From Streptococcus cristatus (GTDB lineage Bacteria > Bacillota > Bacilli > Lactobacillales > Streptococcaceae): a DNA stretch of 64,000 bases. A program made the position numbers and the translations under genes. Shown piece after piece: positions 55,600 to 63,757 of this stretch. The notes under the pieces were generated by a model. That model ran no database searches, was not told where the DNA came from, and saw only the letters and a list, made by a program, of their open reading frames with translations. The stretch spans positions 20,271 through 84,270 of the forward strand of contig NZ_RJPR01000006.1 of assembly GCF_003943465.1 (NCBI RefSeq). Reading direction: 5' to 3'. How positions within the stretch are numbered: the stretch's first letter is position 1; each line of letters starts with the position of its first letter.

Positions 55600-56166
55600 T
55601 TAATAGCTAAAATTCATCATCGAATCATCAAGTTCATCTTGCTTAATACCAATATAATCAAGTGTGATATCTGGTGATGAGTGATTAAACAATTCCATCA
55701 AAATCGCTACATTTTGATTTCGTCTGTAATGATGATAGCCAAATGACTTTCGCATTGAGTGGGTCCCAATGTTTTTCAGGCCGATATGTTCAGCTGCTTG
55801 CTTTAAAATCTGGTATGCTGCAACCCTTCCAATGTGAGCGATACGCACACCGTCCGTTCTGACTTTCTTTTTGCTTGGAAACAGATAATCGTAATCTTGT
55901 AGTTCGTTAGTTTTGATGTAATGATTCAAAGCTTTTCTTAACTCTGGATTGATTGCGAAACGCTTGACTTTTCCTGTCTTCTTCTCAGTGACTTCGATTC
56001 TATCACTCATAACATGTTTGACTTGAAGAGGTATGATGTCGCTAATGCGCATTCCAGAATATAGACCGCACATGATTAGAACATAGTTTCGTTCGCTTTT
56101 TGATTTCAAAAAATCTTTCATCCGTTCAATATCATCAAGTTCACGAATTGGTTCTACTTTTTTCAC
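55600..56166 (-). CDS. Tyrosine recombinase-like protein of the phage late region
   Basis: 188 residues, catalytic domain only: GLYSGMRISDI (first Arg), HSMRKSFGYHHYRR (HxxR), ELFNHSSPDITLDYIGI (His and Tyr). No N-terminal arm-binding domain, so it is shorter than excisive integrases (~370). Genes of this kind sit between ArpU and terminase in many streptococcal phages; role unknown. Probably not the enzyme that inserted this prophage. Confidence 0.85.
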   Translation of the reverse strand: MKKVEPIRELDDIERMKDFLKSKSERNYVLIMCGLYSGMRISDIIPLQVKHVMSDRIEVTEKKTGKVKRFAINPELRKALNHYIKTNELQDYDYLFPSKKKVRTDGVRIAHIGRVAAYQILKQAAEHIGLKNIGTHSMRKSFGYHHYRRNQNVAILMELFNHSSPDITLDYIGIKQDELDDSMMNFSY

Positions 56167-56278
56167 AACATCACCTCCAAACTACAATAAAAGGCAGGGT
56201 GTGCCTGCCTTCGTCTATTATTCGATAGTACTATTTTAGCACATTGAAATTGCTATTTACTCTTGATTTACTCCGCTT

Positions 56279-56704
56279 TTACTCCATAATTTCGACTTGC
56301 TCGCCATTTCGATAAAGTTCTGCAAATGCTAATAGAGCTTTATCAAGAATTTCGTAATACGAGCTCTCTGAGATTGCAAGCTCGTTGTATATTGTCTCAT
56401 CTTTCTTTCGATGCCAGACCAGGTACTTCTCATATATGATTCTGCGATAGTAAGGATCATGAAGCTCGCTGACCGCTTGCTCAATCGCATCTAGCTCCAG
56501 CTCCGCATCCACTTTTCTAATAGCAAGCTTCTCAACCTGACTGGTCGTATCGCTTCCTGGATTACGAGGCATGAAAGAGTATGTAGTCGTCACCTTTTGA
56601 CCGTTCTTGTCATTTGCAACACGACGCCAGCGAGGATAGCCTTTTAAAATTTTCTTGGCATTTTCTTTCGTTTTCGCTTCGTTGATTTCTGGAAAAAAAG
56701 GCAT
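56279..56704 (-). CDS. ArpU-family late transcription regulator
   Basis: 141 residues with helix-turn-helix-like region (HDPYYRRIIYEKYLVWHRKKDETIYNELAISESSYYEIL). ArpU proteins act as sigma-like activators of phage late genes. It directly precedes the late region. Confidence 0.85.
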   Translation of the reverse strand: MPFFPEINEAKTKENAKKILKGYPRWRRVANDKNGQKVTTTYSFMPRNPGSDTTSQVEKLAIRKVDAELELDAIEQAVSELHDPYYRRIIYEKYLVWHRKKDETIYNELAISESSYYEILDKALLAFAELYRNGEQVEIME

Positions 56705-56735
56705 CTCTCACCTCAATTCTATATATTTTCGTTTT

Positions 56736-56930
56736 TCAAGGCTTGTCAAAACCTTTGAAGAACGCTGCCAGACCCTCAAAAATAGAAGCAAGTGTTCTAG
56801 CCATACTCTTGAATACTTGTTTAACGGCTCTCGCAAGTTCTTCAGGACTTAGCTTAGCCAATTCTTGATTTAACTTTTCTTGCTCACGCAGTAGAGCCTG
56901 TTTAGCTTTCTTCTTGATTCTTTTGTTCAT
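56736..56930 (-). CDS. Small basic helical phage protein
   Basis: About 64 residues from ATG 56930 (GGAG upstream): MNKRIKKKAKQALLREQEKLNQELAKLSPEEL..., ending FEGLAAFFKGFDKP, an amphipathic helix. Overlaps the upstream small gene. Unknown function. Confidence 0.5.
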   Translation of the reverse strand: MNKRIKKKAKQALLREQEKLNQELAKLSPEELARAVKQVFKSMARTLASIFEGLAAFFKGFDKP

Positions 56931-57048
56931 CTGGTTTTCTCCAAATTTTCGCGATGGACTCGACAGTGCTGATAACTGTGATAGCAATCATAATAGCGAT
57001 AAAGCTTGTTAAATATGGATGCTGTGCCATAAATTCATAACCGTTCAT
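56902..57048 (-). CDS. Small membrane phage protein
   Basis: About 48 residues, MNGYEFMAQHPYLTSFIAIMIAITVISTVESIAKIWRKP..., one membrane segment; AGGAG upstream. Overlaps neighbours on both sides. Unknown function. Confidence 0.5.
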   Translation of the reverse strand: MNGYEFMAQHPYLTSFIAIMIAITVISTVESIAKIWRKPDEQKNQEES

Positions 57049-57236
57049 TTTGTTCTCCTGTTCAAAATCCAAGTGATATATAAGCAAAGTAGCACAAGCA
57101 AAATTGAATCTGGTAGATTACCATTTTCTTTGCCAGCAATATTGATTTCAAGAAATTTCCAAATCCAATCAATCATAATAAAGTGAAACATGAATGTTAG
57201 GAATGCTTGAAATTCGCCGTCTATCATTATTCTCAT
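57045..57236 (-). CDS. Small membrane phage protein
   Basis: About 63 residues from ATG 57236 (GGAG upstream): hydrophobic segments FLTFMFHFIMIDWIWKF and ILLVLLCLYITWIL. Stop overlaps the next start by 4 bases. Unknown. Confidence 0.5.
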   Translation of the reverse strand: MRIMIDGEFQAFLTFMFHFIMIDWIWKFLEINIAGKENGNLPDSILLVLLCLYITWILNRRTK

Positions 57237-57306
57237 CTTGAAATCTCCTTCTATTGTTCTTCTTGGCAATAGCAGAGCGTTTCATCTTTTCCCATTCATA
57301 GTTCAT
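57169..57306 (-). CDS. Doubtful small basic phage reading frame
   Basis: Frame from ATG 57306 (GAGG upstream): MNYEWEKMKRSAIAKKNNRRR..., rich in R/N. It overlaps the next gene by 68 bases, and the frame could start at a TTG at 57384. It fills the gap between neighbours, but overlap length makes it uncertain. Confidence 0.3.
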   Translation of the reverse strand: MNYEWEKMKRSAIAKKNNRRRFQDENNDRRRISSIPNIHVSLYYD

Positions 57307-57350
57307 GATGGCCTCTTGCTGACTGATACAGATTAACCTTAGTTTTTCAA

Positions 57351-57737
57351 TTATTTCCTGGTCTTCCTTTTTTCTTTGTAGCAAGCATCTACTTCTTGCT
57401 TTAAGGTCCTGATTTCTTCGCGATAACGGTCTTCAGGGTCAATCGTACGATTGTCAAAGGTGATTGTATCAATTTTGTTGTAAAGCATCTCCTGCAAGAC
57501 CATCTCAACATTATCAATGATGAAATGCTCCTCACTTGAGTATGCATGAGGAGTACGCACCAAATCGTTAACGCATATTGGATAAGGTATTGTATAGCCC
57601 AATTCCTTCGCCATTCTAAAAGTATTTTCTACCATTTTTTGATTAGCAACCAAAATTCTGCTGCCAGTAGCATGACTCTCTAAAATAGCCATTGTCGTTT
57701 TTCCAAGGCAACGACCGAAGCCTATCAGTTTAGTCAT
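57351..57737 (-). CDS. Small phage P-loop-like protein
   Basis: 128 residues. IGFGRCLGKTTMAILESH near the N-terminus resembles the deviant Walker A of terminases (GRxxGKT), followed by ILVANQKMVENTFRMAKELGY and FIIDNVEMVL (Walker B-like, IIDN). A short NTPase-like fold with coiled coil end. Function unknown; common in streptococcal phages. Confidence 0.6.
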   Translation of the reverse strand: MTKLIGFGRCLGKTTMAILESHATGSRILVANQKMVENTFRMAKELGYTIPYPICVNDLVRTPHAYSSEEHFIIDNVEMVLQEMLYNKIDTITFDNRTIDPEDRYREEIRTLKQEVDACYKEKRKTRK

Positions 57738-57749
57738 TTAAAAACCTCC

Positions 57750-57941
57750 TTAAAACGGTAAATCATCATCTGAGATGTCCATCGGATTGTTATTGCCAAA
57801 ATCTGGTGGCATCTGCTCGTCCATGCTGCTATGATTAGCAGATTTGTTACGACTTTCTAAAAGCTGGAAGCTATCCGCTACGACTTCTGTGACATAGACA
57901 CGCTGGCCTTGCTGATTGTCTTCGTATGTTTTTTCTTTCAT
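57750..57941 (-). CDS. SSB C-terminal-tail microprotein (OB fold missing)
   Basis: 63 residues. [23 protein letters not shown] is the last strand region of a single-strand DNA-binding protein, followed by a glycine-poor linker and the intact acidic tip [12 protein letters not shown]. The first ~85 residues of the OB fold, which bind DNA, are absent; no frame upstream supplies them, as a different gene (57952-58383) occupies that place. It has a strong GGAGGAG ribosome site and its own ATG, so it is probably expressed. The tip could still bind SSB-partner enzymes. Confidence 0.8.
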   Translation of the reverse strand: MKEKTYEDNQQGQRVYVTEVVADSFQLLESRNKSANHSSMDEQMPPDFGNNNPMDISDDDLPF

Positions 57942-57951
57942 TTTGCTCCTC

Positions 57952-58383
57952 CTACGCCTCTACTACTGGAAAGTGGATTTTACCAATAACTAGCGACCCT
58001 ACACTGTAGTAATAGCCACCATTGCCATCATCAGCCTCACATTCTGCCGAAGCTATTGGATTTTGATTGTGGTAAATAGTGACCGTATTCTCACAAGTGG
58101 TCCCGTCGCCATTGTCGAATTTTGTGGGTTCTCCGATTTTTACATCAGTAATGACTGCGTCTAGCGTGACATTCTTGAACTCTCCACCTGCTGAGGCACA
58201 GCAATCACTTTCAGACATTTCAATAGTGACCTTTGTGCCATCTTCAAGCAGTAGAAAGTCTTTATCCCATTTTACGATACGCTTGTAGAGTAACAATTCT
58301 TTAAGTTCTTCTAGTGAGCCATAACGCTCATCTTTTCTGCCCCACATGGAGCACCAATCTGGGATTTCAATAGTTTTGGTCAT
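57952..58383 (-). CDS. DUF7448-like phage protein
   Basis: 143 residues: [69 protein letters not shown] (motif residues D-CCA-AGGEF). C-terminal beta-rich part with [11 protein letters not shown]. The SESDCCA-AGG motif recurs in phage and plasmid proteins of unknown function. Confidence 0.65.
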   Translation of the reverse strand: MTKTIEIPDWCSMWGRKDERYGSLEELKELLLYKRIVKWDKDFLLLEDGTKVTIEMSESDCCASAGGEFKNVTLDAVITDVKIGEPTKFDNGDGTTCENTVTIYHNQNPIASAECEADDGNGGYYYSVGSLVIGKIHFPVVEA

Positions 58384-58428
58384 CTTAATTACCTCTTTTC
58401 TTTAAATATTTCAGTCTACAAATGCTCC

Positions 58429-58707
58429 TTAAATAAACAAACTAGCTAACCATATCAAAAATGCACATACAATGATTTTTGAAATGCTGCTCTTTACAGC
58501 ATATGAATAATCCTCTTCAGATTCTTTTTTGCTAGACAGCACAGGCCAGATGAAAGATAGTAGTGCATCCATCCCTAATGCTTGCCAGACTGTAATTTTA
58601 CCAACTGGAACGATCGTTGTGATAATTTCATTCCATCCGTACTGAACAACGAACGGCGATACAACGATTACAAATACCGTTCCTAAAATAATTCCTAATT
58701 TTTTCAT
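58429..58707 (-). CDS. Phage membrane protein
   Basis: 92 residues with three hydrophobic segments (IILGTVFVIVVSPFVVQYG; ALGMDALLSFIWPVLSS; SKIIVCAFLIWLASLFI). Unknown. Start overlaps the DUF1372 gene. Confidence 0.55.
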   Translation of the reverse strand: MKKLGIILGTVFVIVVSPFVVQYGWNEIITTIVPVGKITVWQALGMDALLSFIWPVLSSKKESEEDYSYAVKSSISKIIVCAFLIWLASLFI

Positions 58708-59012
58708 CTTCCTGTTCCTCTCAAATAATCAGGGATTTCATCCCCTACTTGCAAATTATCGTACTGTTCCTTGGTCACGAGGAATTTGCCGTACGGCCCA
58801 GCTGTGACCGTGTAGCGACCGTCGATAACTTCCTTATCCGTTATTCTGCCGTGCATTTCTGCACCAGCATTGTCTGCCCTGTGTATTGTGATCAACTTTC
58901 TGGCTTCGAGCTGTTCGACTCGCTCATTGATCCTGTTAATCTTGATGATCGCTGCCATCAAGATTGCTAGCAAAACAACAATGCTGAAAATGTAAATACT
59001 GTGTTCTCTCAT
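58704..59012 (-). CDS. DUF1372 family phage protein
   Basis: 102 residues: N-terminal membrane anchor (IYIFSIVVLLAILMAAII), then a beta domain (HGRITDKEVIDGRYTVTAGPYGKFLVTKEQYDNLQVGDEIP). DUF1372 in streptococcal phages; function unknown. Confidence 0.75.
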   Translation of the reverse strand: MREHSIYIFSIVVLLAILMAAIIKINRINERVEQLEARKLITIHRADNAGAEMHGRITDKEVIDGRYTVTAGPYGKFLVTKEQYDNLQVGDEIPDYLRGTGR

Positions 59013-59500
59013 GTCAAGTCCTCCTCTTTCACAAACACCCCATCAATCATCTTGCCCTTGCGATGTTTGATGGTCTGGTAAGCTAATGCCAGACAATCAT
59101 CAGCACTTGTCTCATTGTAGAGGGCTAGCGCATGAATTGCGCTGTGCAAAAGCATTAAATCAGGCTTGATGAGCGGTTGCTTGGTTTCCTTGTGAAACAC
59201 ATGCTTGTAAAGCTTCTGGGCAAGATTGCCAAGGCTCGAAACCATGAGTAACAATTCCAGCTCCTGAGCAGTCGCTTCAATCTCTGCGCCATTTCGAATT
59301 TGTTGCTCAAGCCCAATCAAGACGACCTGAATATCACCCAAGGCATCATAAATCAGCTCATTCTTACCTTTAGCAATGCCCTCAAACAATTCACCAGCTT
59401 CTTCCATGAGTTTTTCAAACTGCTTGACTGGATTTGCTTCATGTAGATTTCTTTCTACAAACCATTGCTCTACTTTTTCTTCTAGTGTTATACTATTCAT
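59009..59500 (-). CDS. MazG-like nucleotide pyrophosphohydrolase
   Basis: About 163 residues from ATG 59500 (GGAG upstream). The EExxE-type motif KLMEEAGELFEGIAKG and DALGDIQVVLIGL (ExxD) define the all-alpha NTP pyrophosphatase fold. It may cleave dNTPs or alarmone-like nucleotides during infection. It overlaps the methyltransferase gene by 8 bases. Confidence 0.8.
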   Translation of the reverse strand: MNSITLEEKVEQWFVERNLHEANPVKQFEKLMEEAGELFEGIAKGKNELIYDALGDIQVVLIGLEQQIRNGAEIEATAQELELLLMVSSLGNLAQKLYKHVFHKETKQPLIKPDLMLLHSAIHALALYNETSADDCLALAYQTIKHRKGKMIDGVFVKEEDLT

Positions 59501-60290
59501 CTTTTTTCTCCTTTGAAAATTCTTTATATACTTTCTCAAAAATTTCGATCACAAGTTTTTTAGGTATGTTAGACCTCTCATTGTATGATTTCGAGAAATT
59601 CTTCCACTCAATATCCTGCTTGATAATTTTATTTTTTAAATTAAGTTCAATGTTGCTCCCAAAAATTGTCCGTTTTTGTAAAGGGTAGTCATAATTATTG
59701 TATCTAGCTAGGTTTTTGTATGGAATTTTGAATCCAATAATATCCTCAATGTAGGGCCACAGTCTGTCAGCTGCTGGATTCTCAATAACCCAAAATTGTG
59801 GTCTGTATTTTCTTATGATTTCTATTGTGTTAAAAGCTGTTAGCTCCCCATTGATCCTTTTTAAAAATTGCCTGTCGTATTGATAATTTATATAGGCTGA
59901 CTCGTAATCCTGATTTCCCCTGATTGTGAAGGGTGAAGGTCTTACTTGTGGAGCGAATAAGCAATCAGAAACATCATTGCGTTTCCAACACGCATTCCCA
60001 TTTTCCATGGCAGAAGCATTTGACCAGGACTCGCATGGTGGACTAGCAATAATTAAGTCAGGTTTTGGCAATTTGTCTAATTCACCAAAGAGCGTATTGT
60101 CACCAAATAAACGGCCATAGTCTGCCAAATCCAAATTGATAAAGTGATTGTTCTTGTTTTCTACATCTTTCCCGATCGGATAGATGTCAATGTTCGCCCC
60201 CCCTGAACGATTCAATACTTTCGCACCTTTAAAGTACGAACCATTTCCGCTATCGAAAAGAGCCCAAACTACCATCTCTCTGATAATCAA
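59493..60290 (-). CDS. C5-cytosine DNA methyltransferase-like protein
   Basis: Up to 265 residues. Motif I-like LFDSGNGSYF, motif IV ASPPCESWSNAS with catalytic Cys, motif VI-like VIENPAADRLW, motif VIII-like YPLQKRTIFGSN. Target-recognition region is short. It may mark phage DNA against host restriction; no partner nuclease is nearby. The start is unclear: TTG 60290 is 2 bases after AGGAGG, an ATT follows, ATG 60272 is 19 bases away. Confidence 0.72.
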   Translation of the reverse strand: MIIREMVVWALFDSGNGSYFKGAKVLNRSGGANIDIYPIGKDVENKNNHFINLDLADYGRLFGDNTLFGELDKLPKPDLIIASPPCESWSNASAMENGNACWKRNDVSDCLFAPQVRPSPFTIRGNQDYESAYINYQYDRQFLKRINGELTAFNTIEIIRKYRPQFWVIENPAADRLWPYIEDIIGFKIPYKNLARYNNYDYPLQKRTIFGSNIELNLKNKIIKQDIEWKNFSKSYNERSNIPKKLVIEIFEKVYKEFSKEKKDE

Positions 60291-61108
60291 TACCTCCTAT
60301 CCTTCATCCCGCTAGGATAAACGAAACATCTTCCAGTCGCACCCTCAAAGATGCGACTTGACAGAGCACCATTCCCGAAATCATCCGCATACAAGGCCTT
60401 GATTTCTTCGCTGGTCAAGTTTGTGTTGATAATCGTATTGCTCCGATTATCCAAAATCTCGTAGAGAACCCGATGCGCCCACTCATTGCTGCGAGCATCA
60501 GCCTTGCGACTCTCTTTTCCCAGATCGTCAAGAAATAGAAAGTCAACATCCGTCAGCAGCTTTATCATCTTAGATTCCGAGTAGCCATTGTCAACCTTGA
60601 AACTCTCTTTGATCAAGCTAAAGAGCCTCACTACCGACACGAAAAGCACGCTTTTAGGCTCATCATAAGACTTAAACTGCTCATTGAGATAAGCAGCCAA
60701 GCCATAAGTCAAATGGCTCTTCCCGACGCCAGACGGGCCAGTGATGATAGCATTGCCTGTCTCACCTTTCGCATAGCTATGTTCCAGACGCTTTACAAAA
60801 TTCACGGCTTCCTGGTCAATATCGCTCGTGATCTCATAATTTCGCAAAGTCTTATCTCTTAGCTTGTCTGAGATGATGCTGTCTCTCTCGAAAACAGCAT
60901 AAGTATCAGCTAGCTTGCTTTGTACTTCGGATGTTTCGATTAGCCTTTTTTCAAAAAGGCTAATCGCAGCCTTGGTGCACTCAGGACACTGCTTGATTTC
61001 TTCCAGCTTTCCCTTGATCGGCATCTTGGTCAGCCAGAGCTGGCAACCATGCACTTCGCAAGTTTCATCTAAGACCTGCCTAGCTTCAAAATTTTTAAAA
61101 TCCATCAA
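60287..61108 (-). CDS. DnaC-like helicase loader ATPase
   Basis: 273 residues. N-terminal zinc ribbon (CEVHGC ... CPEC), then AAA+ domain: Walker A GPSGVGKSHLTYG, Walker B FLFLDDLGKE, sensor NTNLTSEEI, and ALSSRIFEGA. It loads DnaB at the phage origin. Overlaps neighbours by 4 bases. Confidence 0.9.
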   Translation of the reverse strand: MMDFKNFEARQVLDETCEVHGCQLWLTKMPIKGKLEEIKQCPECTKAAISLFEKRLIETSEVQSKLADTYAVFERDSIISDKLRDKTLRNYEITSDIDQEAVNFVKRLEHSYAKGETGNAIITGPSGVGKSHLTYGLAAYLNEQFKSYDEPKSVLFVSVVRLFSLIKESFKVDNGYSESKMIKLLTDVDFLFLDDLGKESRKADARSNEWAHRVLYEILDNRSNTIINTNLTSEEIKALYADDFGNGALSSRIFEGATGRCFVYPSGMKDRRY

Positions 61109-61851
61109 AAACCTAACCTTTCGTCGATTATTTCTTTCTTGGTTCGTGGTGCTTGATTTAGATAACCTTCAAACTTTGAACCAAAGAGCGTTTCAGGTCT
61201 GAGATATTTTTCATACTTAGTGCCTGACCAATCCTTGACCGTGGTATCAATCACATGTTTGAAATCATCTAACCTGAATCCTTCTGACCATCTAGCCTTA
61301 ATAAGAGTTTTGTTTTTCTGAATGTTAGGTCTGTAATTTCTATTAGCTTTTTCATTCAGGTAAGAAATGATTTCCTTGTATGGAATATCTTCTTCCTCAT
61401 TGTCTGAAACTGTAGGATAGGTAGTTAAGCTATCCTCATCTAAGCTACCCTTACTTAACCTAACCTGTGTCTCCGTTTCGGATACATTTTGTATACAATT
61501 TCCAATAGGTTTAAGACTGGCTGTTTTTGACTTGTCATACTCTAGCTGAGCCTTTTCTGACTGGTATAAAGTTGATTGAAAGCGGTCAGACTGAATATAG
61601 TTGTGAATCCGCCAATGACGAATGACAACCACACCGCTATCAAAAGGAATAAGGAACCCTTTTGCGATAAGTAATTTCATGTCATCATCGCTAGCTCCGA
61701 TAGTTCTCTGAATCGTTTTCGCCTTGTCAATAAACCCTTCATCATCAGCTCCCATATTCAGATGAAAATAGAGAGCCTGAGACGATAGTGGCATTTCAAG
61801 AAAACGGTCAGTTTCAGTGATTTTTCTGCTAAACATTCTGCGTTGTGCCAT
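61105..61851 (-). CDS. Phage replication initiator/DnaD-like protein
   Basis: 248 residues. N-terminal winged helix (MAQRRMFSRKITETDRFLEMPLSSQALYFHLNMGADDEGFID), acidic linker, and a conserved C-terminal replisome organizer domain (IISYLNEKANRNYRPNIQKNKTLIKARWSEGF). The gene likely contains the phage origin, as is common. Follows dnaB-like gene directly. Confidence 0.85.
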   Translation of the reverse strand: MAQRRMFSRKITETDRFLEMPLSSQALYFHLNMGADDEGFIDKAKTIQRTIGASDDDMKLLIAKGFLIPFDSGVVVIRHWRIHNYIQSDRFQSTLYQSEKAQLEYDKSKTASLKPIGNCIQNVSETETQVRLSKGSLDEDSLTTYPTVSDNEEEDIPYKEIISYLNEKANRNYRPNIQKNKTLIKARWSEGFRLDDFKHVIDTTVKDWSGTKYEKYLRPETLFGSKFEGYLNQAPRTKKEIIDERLGF

Positions 61852-63183
61852 CTATTCCTCCACACTTGAAAATTTTGTGTATTCCTTGTGAAAATACAAT
61901 TTCACTGTCCCAAGACCGCCATGTCTATTTTTTTTGATAAGAAGCTCAGTCAGGTTGCTTTCTGGCTGGTCATCAGTCTTATCTTGATAGTATGCGTCAC
62001 GATATAGAAAAGCGACAATGTCAGCATCCTGCTCAATGCTCCCAGAATCCCTCAAATCAGACATGATGGGTCTTTTATCCTGACGTTGCTCAACGCTACG
62101 GCTAAGCTGAGAAAGGGCAATCACTGGGACTTTCAGCTCTTTAGCAATGATCTTCAACTGCTTCGAAATCTCAGACACTTCCTGTTGCCGATTATCAGTC
62201 TTTCGTCCTGTGATAAGCTGCAAATAGTCAATCACAATCAGACTCAAACCGCTCGTTTCCTGAGCCAGTCTCCTCGCTCTCGCTCGAATGTCTGAAATCC
62301 TGATACCAGCCGAATCATCGATGAAAATCGGTGCTTCAGCAAGTCTACTCTGAGCATAGACCAGCCGTTCCCACTCGTCTGTGGACAAAGAACCCGTCCT
62401 GATGTGATGATTTGGTATCGCTCCTTCTGCCGACAACATCCGCTCAACCAGACTTTCAGCACCCATTTCCAGAGAAAAGATAGCGACAGGCTGATTGGCC
62501 TTTGTAGCAACATTTTGAGCGATATTGAGAGCAAAAGCCGTCTTACCCATCGCTGGCCGTGCTGCTAGAATGATGAGATTGTCTTCATGCAGACCAGTCG
62601 TCAGCTTGTCAAAATCAGAAAAGCCTGACTCTATACCCGTGATTTCGCTAGTATTATTTGACCGTTCTTCAATTTTGCTATGATTTTCCAAGAGGACATC
62701 ATGGATCGGACGGAAGCTTCCCTTATTGCTCGACTGGCTCACTTCCAAGAGTGATTTCTCAGCCTTAGCAATAATCTCATCAATGTCCATGTCCTCGTCA
62801 TAAGCATTCCCAATCGAGTCAGACAGATTAGTAATGATTGACCGCAATCTTGATTTCTTGGCCACGATTTTGGCATAATGCTCCGCATTCGAGCTGGTTG
62901 GTACAGCATTGATAATCTCAGCTAAATAGCTGACATTCCCTACCAAATCCAGCTCATTGCTAGCCTCCAGCTCTGATTTGACAGTTACAATATCAATGGC
63001 TTCACCGCTGTCAAATAGCCCCAGCATAGCCTTAAATAAAATCTTGTGTGCTGGTCTATAGAAGTCGTCTGGTTTCAGAAGCTCTATCACCTCAATCATC
63101 TTGTCAGGATTGATAAAGATTGAACCAAGCACTGATTGCTCAGCCTGGATATCATGTGGCAATATTTTCAAATCGTCCATCAT
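61852..63183 (-). CDS. Phage replicative DNA helicase DnaB
   Basis: 443 residues. N-terminal DnaB domain (LPHDIQAEQSVLGSIFINPDKM), RecA-like motor with AARPAMGKTAFALN (Walker A), LIVIDYLQLI (Walker B), and RHGGLGTVKLYF. Homologous to bacterial DnaB/DnaC; the phage carries its own helicase and loader. Overlaps the next small gene by 4 bases. Confidence 0.93.
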   Translation of the reverse strand: MMDDLKILPHDIQAEQSVLGSIFINPDKMIEVIELLKPDDFYRPAHKILFKAMLGLFDSGEAIDIVTVKSELEASNELDLVGNVSYLAEIINAVPTSSNAEHYAKIVAKKSRLRSIITNLSDSIGNAYDEDMDIDEIIAKAEKSLLEVSQSSNKGSFRPIHDVLLENHSKIEERSNNTSEITGIESGFSDFDKLTTGLHEDNLIILAARPAMGKTAFALNIAQNVATKANQPVAIFSLEMGAESLVERMLSAEGAIPNHHIRTGSLSTDEWERLVYAQSRLAEAPIFIDDSAGIRISDIRARARRLAQETSGLSLIVIDYLQLITGRKTDNRQQEVSEISKQLKIIAKELKVPVIALSQLSRSVEQRQDKRPIMSDLRDSGSIEQDADIVAFLYRDAYYQDKTDDQPESNLTELLIKKNRHGGLGTVKLYFHKEYTKFSSVEE

Positions 63184-63407
63184 CTTCCTCTGTCAACAAA
63201 CGTTTCTTTTCTCGTCATAGGGTCAATATCCACACGTCTGCCAGTTTTTGGGTCAACAAATCCCTTTTGATAACTACGCTGAGGACTAATCTCACTAGTT
63301 GTTAGTTTTCTTTTGAGTGCCTTTTTTAGTCTGATATTCATGAGTATTGACTCAATTAAAGTGACTGAAAAAAGTGTGCCTACTGCGATAATTTGTAAAT
63401 TGTTCAT
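63180..63407 (-). CDS. Small phage membrane protein
   Basis: 75 residues: N-terminal hydrophobic segment (LQIIAVGTLFSVTLIESILM), then basic sequence (KKALKRKLTTSEISPQRSYQKGF). Unknown. Confidence 0.45.
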   Translation of the reverse strand: MNNLQIIAVGTLFSVTLIESILMNIRLKKALKRKLTTSEISPQRSYQKGFVDPKTGRRVDIDPMTRKETFVDRGR

Positions 63408-63485
63408 TTTTTAACCTCTTTTTGTGCTATAATAAAATAAAATGATTTTGCTAAGACCTTGTCCAGAAGCCTTTTAGTAAAGTTA

Positions 63486-63743
63486 TTATATTTGATTTGA
63501 GAGCCATTCTTTGATGGCTCTTTTTGACCATTTTTTGCCAGGTAATTCCTTTGGAAATCCCTTTAAGTAACGATAATTATCTGAAAATGTGTCATATTTA
63601 ATGCCTAGAAAATCACAGGTAGTGCCTACATCCATCAGCTCTGGATAGTGGTCGCTATCTTTTTCTATTTCAACCAATCTTGTGATTGTGTCCTTGATAA
63701 TGGATTTAATCCAGTCAGATAGTGAAACTAGAACATTGTCCAT
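63486..63743 (-). CDS. Small phage protein, excisionase/HTH-like
   Basis: 85 residues. TTCDFLGIKYDTFSDNYRYLKGFPKELPGKKWSKRAIKEWLSNQ resembles a winged helix of the excisionase/DNA-binding type used in phage control genes. Inference from pattern only. Confidence 0.5.
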   Translation of the reverse strand: MDNVLVSLSDWIKSIIKDTITRLVEIEKDSDHYPELMDVGTTCDFLGIKYDTFSDNYRYLKGFPKELPGKKWSKRAIKEWLSNQI

Positions 63744-63757
63744 CTTCTTCCCCCTTC

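Noticed and set aside
55600..56166. Prophage integrase
   Set aside because: It has tyrosine recombinase residues but lacks the arm-binding domain and sits in the late region far from the attachment end; similar proteins occur there in other streptococcal phages besides a true integrase.
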